64,000 bases of DNA from assembly GCA_951799445.1 (NCBI GenBank), contig OX637294.1:27739452-27803451 (forward strand), written 5' to 3'. Numbering within the stretch: position 1 is the first letter of the stretch; each line of letters opens with the position of its first letter. A program made the translations under genes and the position numbers. Shown one piece after another: positions 20,816 through 34,733 of the stretch. This stretch comes from Pseudisothecium myosuroides. Its lineage: Eukaryota; Streptophyta; Bryopsida; Hypnales; Lembophyllaceae. Under the pieces are notes generated by a model. The model was not told where the DNA came from. It worked only from the letters and a program-made list of their open reading frames with translations, and did no database searches.

Positions 20816-22870
20816 AATTGAAAATTCATGTAGTATTTGACACGTGTCAGGGATTAGGATTTACTATATAGAAATTTAAGCCCCCATGTTTTAAATTCCA
20901 TGACATTTGTAAAGTTGGGCCACTTATGGATACAACTCATTTCATTCCTAAATGAATTTATTTTACTCCACACGAAGATGAATTTCTAAATGGGCAAGAA
21001 TTTTAGATTCATATAAAATCTAACCCCCAATACAAATTCCAACTTCCTAAATAGAAATTCAAGCCTTCACGTACTAAATCCCATGACATTTTCAAATGTG
21101 GACCTTCTCAATACAGCGATATTTCATCCCCTATTTATTTTAGTTCGCGTGAAGATGAATTCTTAAATGGCCCAGAATTAAAATTCATCAGTAGAATATA
21201 ATGCCTTTTATCAACCCGGACTTCTTAAATAGAAATTTAAAGCATCCAGGTACAAAATTCCATGACATTTTCAAATGCGGTCCTTTTAAGTACAGTGCCA
21301 TTTTTTTCCCAATTTATTTTACTTCACATGAAGATGAACTTCTAAATGGGCAAGAATTGAAAATGCATGTAAAATCTAACCCCCAATTCAAATTCCAACT
21401 TCCCAAATAGAAATTCAAGCCTTCACGTACAAATCCCATGACATTTTCAAGTGTGGACCTTTGAAATACAGCGATATTTCATTTCCAATTTATTTTAGTT
21501 TGCGTGAAGATGTATTCTTAAAAATAATGGGTAAGAATGAAAACTCATGTGGAATATAATGCCTTACATCAATTCCAACTTCCTAAATAGAAATTCAAGC
21601 CTTCACGTACAAAATTCCATGACATTTTCAAACATGGACCTTTTGAATACAGTGCCCATTTTATTAAATGCTCTTCTAATGCATGATGGTCTTTTGTATT
21701 CAAATATTTCATTGCCTTGGAGTTGACTATGCATGTTATGTACATTGAAACCTCACCATATTTTAGAGTTTAGAATGTAGATTTACCTTAAACGTAGACA
21801 TAAATACGAATATCAAAATCAAAAAGCATAAACAACGAAAAGAATAATAAAAAGTTTTTATAACGTATGGACTCCACAAGCACACAAATATATAAATGAA
21901 CATATACAAATAATACTATACGTCTTAGTTATACTCATCCAAAAAGGAGGTTCAAAGAATACCCTAAAAAAAAGATGAAAGAAGGATCATATAGAAGTCA
22001 CAAAGTGAAATGAAAAATTAAAACAAGTGGATAAGGAAAAGTATTCAGAGTGAAAATCTCAAAGGCACCAGTTGCAAATAAATTTTCAACTTCAACTTGA
22101 GCTTCAGCATTGACCAATGACACATTTGAATCATCGAAATTGCCTAGGAAAGTTCAAAAAAATAAATTTTGTTGTATTTCATCCAATTCAAACTACGAAA
22201 ATCATCGACAGAACGTTTAATTCACGAAAAAATTTAAATGCACGAGTTGCAAATAAATTTTCAACTGGGAATGGACCTCGACCACTACCAAATATCACAT
22301 TGGGCTCATTAAAGTTGTGGTGTGTGGCCAGAATTTAAAAAGTCAAATTAGATTGGACCCACTAATAAATGTCACATTTGGCTCATTGAAGTCGCTTTTG
22401 GTGACAATCCAAAATTTGTAAGGATCAAATTAGATTTGATCATTAATCCTATTCTACTCCATCATGAACCTAAAAATGAGCATAAATCACAAAATAGCAT
22501 CCTCTACATTATTTACTGTATTCAAGGTGACCGAGTCATTCAAATCTCATGATCTACACGTCAAAAAAAAATACAAGGAACATACACAAGTCATAAAAAA
22601 TTCCAAGATCTCCTCTACGAAAAATCATGCTGAATATTGGATCCATAGAACGCATAATTTTGATTTCAAATTGGATCACTGTTTAAACTTGCAAGGTAAA
22701 ATTCCTAAATATAAATGTAGAAGTAGAGAGCCCATGAGGCAATGATGATGGTGAGGGTTTAGGGTCAAATCAAATTTGATTTGACCATGTATGTTGCTCT
22801 TTTGAAATTTTTCCAAAAATGGGCATTTATCATTAAAGGATCATCCATTACATTTTTTATTGTACTTATG
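20816..22870. repeat. Segmental duplication, copy 3
   Basis: 20,816-21,660 matches 13,118-13,790 and 21,090-22,860 matches 10,030-11,460. It has no intact gene. Confidence 0.82.
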
Positions 22871-24000
22871 GGGACTGAGTCATTTAAATCTCAATACCCC
22901 CACGTGAAAAAAAAATACAAGTGGCATGTACAAGTTACAAAAAATCCAAAGACCACCACAACCAAAAATCATAAAAAATAGTGTATGGACGAAACCCTAA
23001 ACTTGCTTTCAAAACCTTGCGATTCCTTAAACCCTAGACCAAAAAATTCCAAAGTAATAAATGTACCGGTCAAGATACATTGCATTAGAATCATATAAAT
23101 TATCATCAAAATCCATAAAATATACGAGGGCTATTTGTATGAATCGTACCAGGGCTTGGGCAATTTATAATGTGCATAAAAAATCAAAACATAATGTTTG
23201 GTACAGTTTGTTAAACTCAATTAATAAAAAGGTCTGAGATCAGAGGCAACATGTAAGATTAAAACGATCCAAGAAGTTGCAAATTGATGAAGTAGTTCGA
23301 AACCACATTTCATAGTGTAGACATCATGCAAAGATTTGCACAACGTACAACGACTCCAAAGCACCAAATATTGTAATTGCTATATTGAAAACAATTAAAT
23401 CAATCAAAAGTCATGGAAGTAGCATGAACAAGTACAAACAAAACACCCTCACAAGTTCAAATTCATTAATATTGAAGTGATGCAAAAGTTTGCACCATTA
23501 ATGACATCATCGAAGAATAAAATATAATGTTCATTCACTTTACATGTACCAAATCAATAAACATAAAAGAGTGAGGAAGTTGGGGTACTATATAATTAGG
23601 AGCAAAATGAACCTACAAGTTGCAAATTCAAGGTCTTCTAAATCACACAACCAATTGGAATACTACCAAGAGTCACGTGCACCTACATCAAAAAGAATTT
23701 GTGAGTCGTTTCTTTTCACACTGCTGCCGTTTTTGAAAATAATACAGTTTAGGGCACCCATTTATTATCTTGGTCTTCAAAACACAAAGCAGTAAAATGT
23801 ATTATTTAGTGGTTTAGGCTCTTCATAGATACATAGGTTTCAGGGTCTTGATTTCAATTTGCGAGCACAAACATTCTACCTAAGAGGTTCAGAACTCACT
23901 CAATGTATTTTAGGAATACACTTACAAATACATTTCATGAGTTTTAAAATGCGAGCCAATTCTTTAAATCCAAGTGAAACGATGACTTCATTCGGAGTTT
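22871..24000. other. AT-rich intergenic, nothing recognised
   Basis: Short ORFs only; no family resemblance and no clear repeat. Confidence 0.45.
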
Positions 24001-27000
24001 TCGAATTTTATTTTGGTAATGAAGTGTTTAGGGTTATCATGGACTGGAACTCCATACAAATTGTAGAACTCGCGACTCCATTCATTTTTGTCCCCCCTAC
24101 ATGACAAATCTATGGCTTTCATTGATTGAATCTTAAGCTATCAATGTCGAATTATCGTAACAGTTGAATGTGCAAGTTGCAATCTCTATCCATATCATGG
24201 CCACATGAGACGATAGTGAACCATTTGAAAAAAACAAGCGTGAATATAAATCCGGAAAATTTAATGATTACTCTTTGTTTGGATTAATAAAAATGGAAGC
24301 CCAAATGATTTGGTACGACTCTCAAGAAGCTAGAAGAAACACTCCCTTGGAACCTAGGAAATAGACATTAGTGAAAATGCGGGGGTGAATTGCGAAAATG
24401 TTTTTAATTAGATTTTTGGCTCACTGTATTTTATGAGCCAAAGTCATGTAAAATACAATATTCTAAATTCCAAATTATGGTAACAGCCGCACGTGCAAGT
24501 TGCAATTTCTATCCACATCACGCGCACATGAGCTAGGGCCAAGTCGAGTAAAAAAAAGTGGGCCATATTAGTTTGGAGAATTTAATGATTATTATTTTCG
24601 ATCCATAAAAATGGAAACCCAATTCATAATTATAGTTCGGCAGTGAAGAAGCTTAGAAATAAATGATCCCAAACACTGATTTGAAATCCAAGTAACAAAA
24701 CACCAGTGAAAATTTGTCAGGGGGGTGAACCAGGAGAATATTTTTCACATGTGTTTTTTTGGTCGACCGAATTTTATGAGCCAAAGTCATGCAAATCTAA
24801 CATTCCACACGTCAACTTTTTGTAACAGTTGCATGTACAAGTCCAGATTTCTATCCACATCCTAGCCACATGCTTTGACGATCAGATGGTAAATCGCTTA
24901 ACAAAAAAATGAGTGTGAATATTAGTTTTGGAAAATTTAACGACTGTCCTTGTTTCGATCCATCAAAATGGAAATCCAAATGATATGGTTTGGCACTCTA
25001 GAAATTGGACAACAAATGACACCAATCACTAATTTTAAATCTAGATAATAGACATTAAAAAAAAATTCCAAAGAGTAGGATTAAAAATGTGATGAATCAT
25101 ATTTTTGGCTCGCTTACATTCATGTGGCAAAGCCATGCAAATCTAGCATTCTACACGTCAACCTTTTGCAATAGTTGCATGTGCAAGCTCAGATTCCTAT
25201 TCCCATCCTATCTACCTGAGATGATGGTAAATGAAGTAGAAAAAATAAGTGTGAATATTAGCCTGGGAAGATTTTATGAATTTTCCTTGTTGAGACAAAT
25301 AAAAATGGAAACCCAAATGATATGGTCAGACAACAAATGGTTGCAAACAGTAATTTGAAATCTAGATCATAGACGTAAAAGAAAACTCTACGATGAACTA
25401 GGACCATATTTTGGGTGAGGGTTTTTATATGCCGATATTTATGAGCCTAAGTCATGCAAATCTAACATTCTGACCGTCAACTTCTGGTAACAGTTGCATG
25501 TGCAAGTTGCAATTCAGGTCACAGCATGCCCACATGAGACGATGGTAAATCAGGTAAAAAATGGCGATGAAAACGTATTTGGAAAATTTCATGATCGTGG
25601 CTGGCTTTGTTAAAAAAATCGGAAACCAAGTTCAATTAGGTGGCACAGAAGGAATCTACGTAGACCAAAAATGATTTCAAGCTCAATTTAAAAGCTAAGT
25701 AGTGTGGATTTTGCAAATTTCGAGCATACACCACAAAAATATTTTGGACTCCAAGATTTGGCTTGTTTTATGGGCCAAGGACACTCAAGTCTAAATCTCC
25801 TACACGTCAAATTCGGATAACAGTTGCATGTGCAAATTGCAACGTCTTCATTCATCACGTCTGTGTGAGATGATGGTGGATTGAATAAAAAGTAAGCAGG
25901 AATATTAGTTTGGGAAATTCAATGATTGCCCTTCGTTCGGATCTATAAAAATGAAAACCATAATGAATGATTTGGCACACAAGATGTCGGATAATAAATG
26001 ATTCCAAATTCAAATTTTGAATGAACGGATGTACACATTCGTGAAAATTCTAGTTGCACTACCAAGGCATCTTGATTTGAATTTAAAACTTGTCGTCGTT
26101 TAGGGGCCAAAGTCATGCAAATCTTATATTCCACACGCAGATTTGGTAATAGTTGCATCGCATTTGTCAAAAATTTTGTCCACGTCATGTGTATGAGACG
26201 ATGGCAAATCGAGTAAAAAATGAACATGAATATGGATCGGAGTTTTTTTTAGTGCTCCTTGTTTTGATTCATTGGAATAAAAACCAAAATGTTTAGTTCA
26301 ACCGACAAGAAGTTGGATAAAAAATGATTCCAAACACAAGTTCGAAATAGAAGTAATCCAAATTTGTGGTCTTTCTAGCATGCACCACGTTAACATTTTG
26401 AAACACATTTTCATCTCGCCATACTTTATGGGCCAAAGTCATACAAATCTAACGATTCACCTGTCAAATAATGGTAGAAGTCGCATGTAGGAGTTGCAAA
26501 GTCTTTTTCACACCATGTTCACACGATATGATGGCAAATGGAAAACAAATGAAATGTGAATGTTTGTTTGGGTCATTTGATGATTGCCCCTTGTTTGAAA
26601 TCGCTTCTTAAATGGGAACCAAGATGAACAATTTGGCGCACAAGAAGTTGGATAAAAAATGATTCCAAACACATGTGAAAAATAGTTCAAAATAAATAAC
26701 TATTCGTGGATTTCCAAGACACACTATCATGACATTCCGAAATTAAATTTCTAGCTTCTTGTACTTGATGGGTCAAGGTCCCGAAAATTTAACATTCTAC
26801 ATGTCAAATAATAGTGCAAGTTGCACCCGTAAATTGTAATTTCTCTTCTACATCATGTTCATTTGAGATGATGGTAGATGGAGTAAAAAATAAACGAAAA
26901 TGTTCGTGTAGGAAAATGTAACGATCGCTCCTCCTTGAGATCATTAAAAAAACAAACCAAAATGAATCACGTGGCACATAAAAAGTTGGATAACCCATGG

Positions 27001-27060
27001 TTCCAAACACACAATCATGGGGTAATGGATACTCACAAAGAGGCTTGGACACGCACTATA
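24001..27060. repeat. Degenerate ~330-bp satellite, about nine copies
   Basis: Each unit contains, in order, 'gagccaaagtcatgcaaat', 'cacgtcaa', 'gtaacagttgcatgtgcaag', 'catgagacgatggtaaat', 'gtgaatattagtttggga' and 'aaaatggaaacccaaatga'. The phrase around 'ccaaagtcatg' recurs near 24,435, 24,780, 25,125, 25,448, 25,775, 26,105, 26,432 and 26,768. Copies are strongly diverged, so the array is old. Confidence 0.85.
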
Positions 27061-27170
27061 AAAACATCCCAATAAATGAAAGGCATGGGGTAGAATGTAG
27101 GAGAGGCCACCCAGACCAGGGCGGACGGGAATCCTCCCGGTGACCCTTGTAAAGGAAACGAAGTTCACTC

Positions 27171-27310
27171 AGGAAGGGTGAACTTCCTAAACCCTACGGA
27201 GCGGAGTGAGTAGGGTTTGGGCCTGCAGCGCAGTGCCGTGAGGCACGTAGCTACAGCAGTTGGCGCGTAGCGCCGTTTAGGGTTTACAAATTAGTTTAGG
27301 GGTTCATAAT
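27171..27310. repeat. Cassette of nested palindromes, copy 1
   Basis: Contains AAACCCTAC...GTAGGGTTT (9-bp stem), GTGCC-GTGA-GGCAC and GGCGC-GTA-GCGCC in succession, and ends in TTTAGGGTTTACAAA. A diverged copy lies at 32,767-32,880. The GC content is locally high against AT-rich surroundings. Confidence 0.75.
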
Positions 27311-27667
27311 CCTTGTTTTTTGGGATTTAGGGTTGAAAAAGAAAAATTGCGTTCGTAGGCGGGATGGATGGGTTTCATCCTTGGACAAAGGGTTACAAAG
27401 GGTTTCAGGGTATACATTACGCTTTTTTGGCTTAATCGAAGCGAGATGGATTTCTTCAATCCATCACGTGATCTATTTTAGAAGACAGTATCATTTCGCT
27501 CGTACTAATGTTGTGACTTCTTTGAATGCTTGGTTCCAAGTTGCAGGTGTTTAGCCTTGATTCAGCAGTTTCGTGGGTTCAGGGTCAAATCAGTATCGAC
27601 ACGACTTTAGAACAAAAAAACGGGGTTTAGGGTCCCCAATTAAACAGGGCCTGGAACCCAAATAGGG

Positions 27668-28324
27668 TTAACCCCTAAATGCCCAAGGCACCCAAATCTG
27701 GTGTTTGCAAAACTTTGAAGTTAAATAAAACCTAACCAATTGCTATTTTTAGTAGTTTATATTTTTAGGAAGTTCTCCTTGGAGTCTAGTTTTAGCACCA
27801 AAAATCCGATCTTGAAAATAAATGATAGTGATTTTTCTATTCAAGTTTCTATACAAGGATACCCATTGCGATCTTGACTTCCCGTAGTGTCGAGAGCTCT
27901 TGGAAATGAGCCTCAAATACACTAGATCTTGGAGAAAAAATCACATTCAAAGTTCGTTCAAAAAAATTGTGGAGTAGATTTTAAGAAGCCATAAATTGAT
28001 CGGGGTTATACAAGTTAGGTCCTTCAACCTCATATTTTTTTGATCACCAACTTTTTAGATTTGACTCATGCGAGGACTCACGTAAAGAAGATTGAAAGAT
28101 TTTTGCAGTTTGAGCACCCTCACGGTCAAACATTGTAATCTTTCGCTCCATAAGTGATATTGTCGTGTTTTCTTTTCCTATGAGGTCTCTAACATGTCGA
28201 GTTTGAATTCGTACGGTCACAATTCCAAAAAAATGGATACAACTTATCAAAATGTTGGCATTTTGTTCAATTTAGAGCGAAATCCAGGAAGCCCAAAACA
28301 GGCCTCGGGCATTGAAGGGGTCAA
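27668..28324. mobile_element. TTAA-bounded inverted-end element (~657 bp)
   Basis: The left end is TTAACCCCTAAATGCCC; the right end, read inverted, is TTGACCCCTTCAATGCCC. Both continue with (A/G)AGG. There is no ORF of note. Its right half is repeated at about 47,690-48,288, which ends in TTTAGGTGTTAA. The end structure fits TTAA-targeting MITEs. Confidence 0.62.
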
Positions 28325-31040
28325 ACGGGGTTTTGGGAACCACAATAAGAATTCTTTTTGAGATTTGGATCTCATTCTCATCAGCCTACAAGGCACGTAT
28401 TTTTTCCCCTATTTGAATGTATTTTTCATATTTTCACGTACTTCAGAGAACATTCGTACCTGCGCATGGGAATCCAAAATGAGATCGTCATCAACTAAGC
28501 TCCGGGTTGGTACCTCCTGCTTCCGTAGCTGGGTTGCAGTCTAGATCAAAGACGAGAAGAGATACACCTGCATGCAACAATCAACCCAAAAATACCGGCA
28601 GTTAATTGCGCGTGCATGGCACACACAAGACGACTTGCAGTTTTCTGCATGGGCATGGCAATCAACAAAAAACGACTGGGAGTTGTCCGCATGTGAATAC
28701 TAAATACCACTGGCAGTTGTGTAGGACGATGCTATTCTTCTGTCCTGCACGTCTCCATGGAAAGACAGCCATTTTTTTTTAGAAAATGAGTGCCAGGGCA
28801 ATAGAGTTGACGGAAGTGGGCATCGCTCTTTCCTCTCTGTCCCCTCCATCCCCAACAAAATTAGCGCGGATTCAGGGTTAACTAAACTTGAGTTGGAAAT
28901 AGAGGGTTGTACCTTGACAAACTCATCATTCCAGGACCTCCCTGCCAGTCAGCCCCGGCTTTGATTTCATACCTGGCGTCAAATTTGAAAAAGTCCTTTA
29001 AGAAAATTGAAAAAACTGGAAAAAAAAAAAAAAAAAAAGAATGGAGGAAAAAGTCGGATTGCAACACACACACACACTCACTCACACCAATCAGTTAAAA
29101 ATGAAGGGAGGAATCAGCTCAGTCGTCAGGAGCCAAGCCCAACCAGACACGCTGGCATCAAACTTATCATCGTCACTCACCCAAAACAACACCCATTCTG
29201 ACATTGAAATGATTATCAATATTATTATTATCATGGTTATCATTCTCGATATTATTTTTGGGTTTAGGGATCAAACCAAATATGCAGAGAAAATAGAAAA
29301 GGATGTGCGTGGCCATCACCCACAGCTTGCCATGCTTGGCGAGGCATTTTTTTCTTTGGGACGTGCCTTCGGGCATGTCCCTCCAATGAAACACCAAATT
29401 GGAATGATACTGTATTGTTGAAGGGGGTGATTTGAATGAGGTTTTACGGACTTTGCACCTGCAGGTTTTAGGAACATGGCAGGGGATAAATGAAGTTTCA
29501 AAATGTAACTTAGAATGGTGTCAAACGAAAGCCTCGGTGGTTTGTATGAGTTCCAGGGACTCTCTATAGAGCTGCATGGGTGTGGTCCTCAACATGAGTG
29601 AATTGTCGGTGACTCAATGTCATAGAAATGCGCAGTGCTGCTCATAGTGCGGGAAGTTAGATCTTTTGGATATCATTGAACGTCAAAGAAATGGAGATCA
29701 GTGCAATTATGGTTCACAGATACAGCTAAGCAATTGGATCGTAGTTCGTTGTAGTGTAACTGCCTCGTGGATATGAAGATCCGCATCCCGTAGGCTCTAG
29801 GAACAATGCAGTCACTCTTTCTGCTCACCAACTTCTGAAATAACATTCTTCCCATCGAATTTTGAAATTCTCTACCTTTGATCGACATCTGAGACCCTAC
29901 CTGAAATCAAAACTACCGATATAGGGTACAAGCAGTTTTCCTAAATTTGTTGGAATGAACTCACGTACAAAATGGTAATGAAACGACCCTTGTCTGAATG
30001 TTAAAATTTAGGGTAGTCAGTTAATTAAACTAGGTGTTTGTCCAATCAAAAGATTGATGTTCTGAATCCATTATCAATTTCTTGGAAGAAGTCCCATCTG
30101 GGTGATCTAAAATGTGAATTGATTCCAAGCTCTTCCACGTAGAACATGTATATGGTCCATTTCTTAAAAAGATTAGTGAGACTGGTAATTCTATGAATTC
30201 AAGTTTAATGAGGAGTAAGGGCACAAGGGCGTCCTTTTAAATTCTCCATGACTGTTGGCCTCCACCCTTGTATGAATTAATGAATCAATAAAATAAGAAG
30301 CGTCACTTGAATACACTGCAACTCCAACATTAGGCCACATTGTTTGCATTCAATTGTACTATTTTTTGACCACTTTCAATTGTGGCCACATGTGATAAAT
30401 TTAGGATTTAAATCAAAACATCATGTATTAGTTTCAATAGAATTTGAATTGGAGGCCTAAACTATATAGTTTGACATGTGACATTTACCTACTCTAATTA
30501 ACACGTTTGTCCATTTCAGAAAGAACAAAAAGGGGGGGGGGGGTCCGGAGGCCCAATGGAGATTCCCCCCGTCTCAATGAGACTGAGGCATGGTCCGCCC
30601 TTAGGCCCCCGGGTTGAGTGACTAACACATAGGAGCCTTTATATAGGAGCCCACTCAATTAGCGCCAAACGATATGGGATAATCAAGACCCGTCGCGTCC
30701 TTGTAACCTAGGCATCCACATTGAACATAGTGGCTTCTCCAAAAACTTATGAAGGGATGTATTTGTGAATTGATCGTGCCTTGGTCATTTAATTTAATGG
30801 CCATATGCTCAGGGGTCAACATGCAGGCATCTAAATTAAGTTGCCAAGGCTTCTATGTGCAAGTTGATTATGCACTAATTTAATTTAGTCAACTTACATA
30901 TGGTAAATTAAACATAGAGGCTTCTATGTGTTTTCAATTATTATGACCAAAACGTTTGGATACACCATCTAATATTATCTGAGACAAAACTTTGGGGCAA
31001 GTCAAGACTTTTGGAATAATAATATATTCATTTTGGATTT
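28325..31040. other. Intergenic with simple-sequence runs
   Basis: Holds an A-run near 29,020-29,038, a short CA run (29,064-29,078), TTA/TCA runs (29,216-29,245) and a G-run near 30,533-30,542 followed by a GC-rich segment with a TATA-like 'tttatatagga' at about 30,637. No gene could be supported. Confidence 0.45.
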
Positions 31041-31047
31041 CCATTTA

Positions 31048-31855
31048 AAAAGTTTGGTGCAAGTCCAAACTTGTGAACAATTCATTTAGTTTTTTTTGAG
31101 ACAAAGTTTGGTGCTTGCAAGTCCAAACCTTTGGATAATTCATTTCCTATTTTTTGTTCCAAAGTTTGATGAAATCCAAACTTGTGGACAATTCATTTCC
31201 TATTTTTTTTGACAAAGTTTGGGAAAATCCAAACTTGTGGACAATTCATTTCCTATTTTTTTGGACAAAGTTCGGGGAAATCCAAACAAGTGGACAATTC
31301 ATTTCCTTTTTTTTTTTTTCCAAAGTTTGGGGAAATCCAAACTTCTTAATAATTCATTTCCTATTTTTTTGGACAAAGTTTGGGGAAATCCAAACAAGTG
31401 GAAAATTCATTTCCTATTTTTTTTGACAAAGTTTGGGGAAATTCAAACTTGTGGATAATTCATTTCCTATTTTTTTTTTAAAGTCTGGTGCAAGCCCAAA
31501 CTTTAGGATATTAAAGCATTTCCTATTTTTTTTACAAAATTTTGGTGCAAGCCCAAACTTTAGGATATCAAATCATTTCCTTTTTTTTTACAAAAGTTTG
31601 GTGCAAGCCCAAACTTTAGGATATTAAATCATTTCCTATTTTTTTTTGCAAAAGTCTGGTGCAAGCCCAAACTTTAGGATATTAAACCATTTCCTATTTT
31701 TTTTACAAAAGTTTGGTGCAAGCCCAAACTTTAGGATATTAAATCATTTCCTATTTTTTTTTGCAAAAGTCTGGTGCAAGCCCAAACTTTAGGATATTAA
31801 ACCATTTCCTATTTTTTTTACAAAAGTTTGGTGCAAGCCCAAGCTTTTGGAATAA
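31048..31855. repeat. ~55-bp tandem array, about 15 copies
   Basis: The unit is 'caaagtttgg...aaatccaaact', then 'attcatttcctatttttttt', repeating from about 31,048 to 31,855. Two subfamilies occur: early units contain 'ggacaattcatttcc', later units contain 'taggatattaaatcatttcc'. The ORFs running through it (FPIFLDKVWGN-like) are products of the repeat. Confidence 0.9.
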
Positions 31856-32766
31856 TGGTATATTAATTTCAGGTCGCTAATGAGCACTAATTAATCCCAT
31901 AAAATAAGAAGTGGGCGTTATATGCACTCTTTCATTACTTCATGAATCTATTTCTTTTCTTTAGATGAATGTATAACTCTGAAAGTATTTGAGTAATAAC
32001 AGTCTTTTGGCCAAAAATAGGGATTTCACTACCAATCAATTTGCTTTGCTTTTGTCAACCTTGAAGGTAGAACTGAGCCATACGACATGTAGATTTAGTA
32101 GGTGCTAAATTTAATTCCATGAAGTAGGATGTGGCCTATATATGCATGGGTATAGTATTCTTTCTTTATGGTCACTGTAAATACTGCGGGTCAGCCTTAT
32201 ATTAAGTTCTATGGATATGGACTTCCGCCACCTTTGGTCCACTCAACCATGCATCCACCCGGAGATGAACATGAGGCACGCAGAGAACGGTTCAAATTTT
32301 GTGTTTCGGGCAAAAATGTGAATTTACTATGAATTGTTGAAGTCTGTTGAAGCTGGCTGAGAAGAGTTCGTAGAATGCCTCAAATGAGCAGAAAAGTGTT
32401 TCCATGACAGTCATCTAACCACCTGATGCAGTCAAAAGATTTTTTGACGGGGCTCCGAGATTTCCTAGGATGGACATGACACGATAGAATTAAAAAATAA
32501 CTCTCCACTCCCTATTTGCACTAAAAAGTAGTTAGTGTCCCAGGACAATCGCTAATCACTTCTGGGGCACCTCCCAGGCCACGAATCTATCGAATACAAT
32601 TCTAACCCCACTCAGTTGTTGAAAAAAGTTTGTCATGGGCTGATGTAAAAGTGCAATGGGCAATTCTCTAGGTGCCTGGCATGATGGGGTGATTTGCTTG
32701 GCATAGGCTGGTTCACCTCAAGTCTGATTCGTCTGGGATAATGACAAGGACAATGTTGGGTACCTA

Positions 32767-32885
32767 AACCCTACAAAGCGGAGCGAGTAGGGTTTAGGCC
32801 TGCAGCGTAGCACCGTCAGGTGCGTAGCTACAGTGAAGGAATTTGTCCAAGGGTTTAGGGTTCACAAAAGAAGTTTAGGGGTTGA
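32767..32885. repeat. Cassette of nested palindromes, copy 2
   Basis: Reads CCTAAACCCTAC..AGCGGAGCGAGTAGGGTTTAGG and continues with GCCTGCAGCGTAGCACCGT and GCGTAGCTACAG. It parallels the cassette at 27.2 kb, including the terminal 'agtttaggggttgatgg' against 'agtttaggggttcataa'. Confidence 0.75.
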
Positions 32886-33709
32886 TGGACATTTTCCTTT
32901 TGGTTTTATTATGTATATAAAAAAAAAACATGCACAATAGGCACGTGAGTGAGGGTTTATGGGTCCAAGACATGAAACTCTGAAGAAGATGTCCGGACTG
33001 TAATATAGCATACTAGGTAGTTGCCTCCAATCAAGCAATAGTGATATTGTTCCAGGGATCGGATGATGGTCGGGCGATAGATTTGATGCATCCAACCGTT
33101 GTCAGGATTTTCTGTACTTTTATTTCCATAAATATGAAAATTGCCATGCGTAGTATAAAAATCTCATCCTAGGAGGAGTTAAAGTCTATTGGCCTCGTCG
33201 AGCAAGGTAAAAAATTAAATTAAAATAAAAAAATCTTCCAACCTCGAACATTATAATCTTTCAATCCATGTGGACCAAATTTTTGAATTTCTATCCACAC
33301 ATTCCTACAACAGGCTAGTACAAATTCGTGGAGTTGAATTTTTTGAAAGGAGGTGGAGAAGAGCATGGTCCCACACAACTAGTACCTGTAGAGTTTAGTA
33401 TTGAAGGCAGCAAGCACGTAGAATACTGCCACTGGTTTTGTGTTGATGGCCGTGAACATGCTTGCAACTGCGAGTAGTGTTGAGTGTACACCATGCACGT
33501 GTAGAGTAAACTTGCCAATGACTGCACAGGCAAAATTCAAATTCTTCTCCCTAATATTATAAAAACTTGCTCTTAAACTTGGCACGATTATTAAATGCCA
33601 TGTTAAGATTTGTTTCCAAAAAATAGGACGCAAAAAGGTTCCTCTTGCAAATTTCATTCGAAATGGAAGGTAACAAGGCTAGAATCTTGTTAAAAAAACC
33701 TCACAGCTA

Positions 33710-33732
33710 GTCACCGCATAGTGTGCGGTGAC
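33710..33732. repeat. 9-bp perfect hairpin
   Basis: GTCACCGCA, loop TAGTG, TGCGGTGAC, then a second TGTGCGGTG copy. No associated gene; it may be the remnant of a mobile-element end. Confidence 0.5.
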
Positions 33733-34733
33733 TGTGCGGTGGCACAAAATTGCGTACCCAAAGTTTGAAACCTTCCTCCAAGTCTTTGTCTAGTGGATCA
33801 ATCCACCCCCCGGTTTGCTGATTGCGGGGTTTTTGAATTGCATCAAGTGCTGCCCAATGGGTCTACTGGAGTGGTCACTAATTTCCTCGCTGAGAGCTTT
33901 ACTATGATTGCGAATCTTTGAGGATCGAGTGTGCGATTGCAAGGGTTTAGGAGAAACAACCAAACAAAGCGTTGATTCAATGTTGACAGAGCTTTCATGT
34001 CTCTGAATTGGAAGCGTTGTGTGAGAAGAAGAGAGGCATTTCACATTTGCTTCCCAGTCTTGATGCTGTGAGAGACTGTGTAATTTCAGAGTTATTCTTC
34101 GAGGTTTGGAAGAAGGTTTGGGTGGTTCCGACTGTCACGTTTGCAAAGTCCAAGTATTGCACAGTTCTTGTCCGACGATCGACATGGACGCTGTCTGGTA
34201 ATTGGAACTGTGCCGTAAATGGCATGTCTACGCTAGTTAACTGCCAGTAGTTTTGTGTTGATCGCCATGCAATGCCTACAACTGCCAGTACTATTGTGTT
34301 GATTGCCATGCACACATAGTGAACTGCTCAAATTTTTGTGTTAATTGATGGCCGTGAACAACTAGATGCATGCAGATGACGCAGACGTATCTTCTCTTGT
34401 ATCCAATCTAAAATACAACCAAGCTACACAAGAAGGAGGTGCTGGCCAGGAGCTCAGCCGGTGCGAATCTCATTTTGTCAGATGTACATTTCTTCTCTTA
34501 AGCCCATGATTTACAGCGCGTCGGTTGTAGGGACGGCTGTTTGTTTGGTTTGGAAATAATTCCCTTTGCAGGTGACAACTTCACCCAACACCCACGACAT
34601 GTATGTTGTGGCAACGCACTTTAAAGCCTTTCTGTATACATTACCATTTCTAGCAATGATTTCACTAGCTATATGACTAGAGATACTATTCTGAATGTCG
34701 TGGTTGTGGGGTGTGTGGTTCTTCAGCGTGGCC

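Noticed and set aside
29041..29421. 126-codon ORF with HTHTLTHT
   Set aside because: Driven by CA, TTA and A-run simple sequence; no domain.
31154..31627. ORFs of 64-90 codons through the 55-bp array
   Set aside because: Repetitive, frame-shifting between units; a consequence of the repeat.
31048..31855. CRISPR-like regular array
   Set aside because: There are no unique spacers; the whole ~55-bp unit repeats and the host is a eukaryote.
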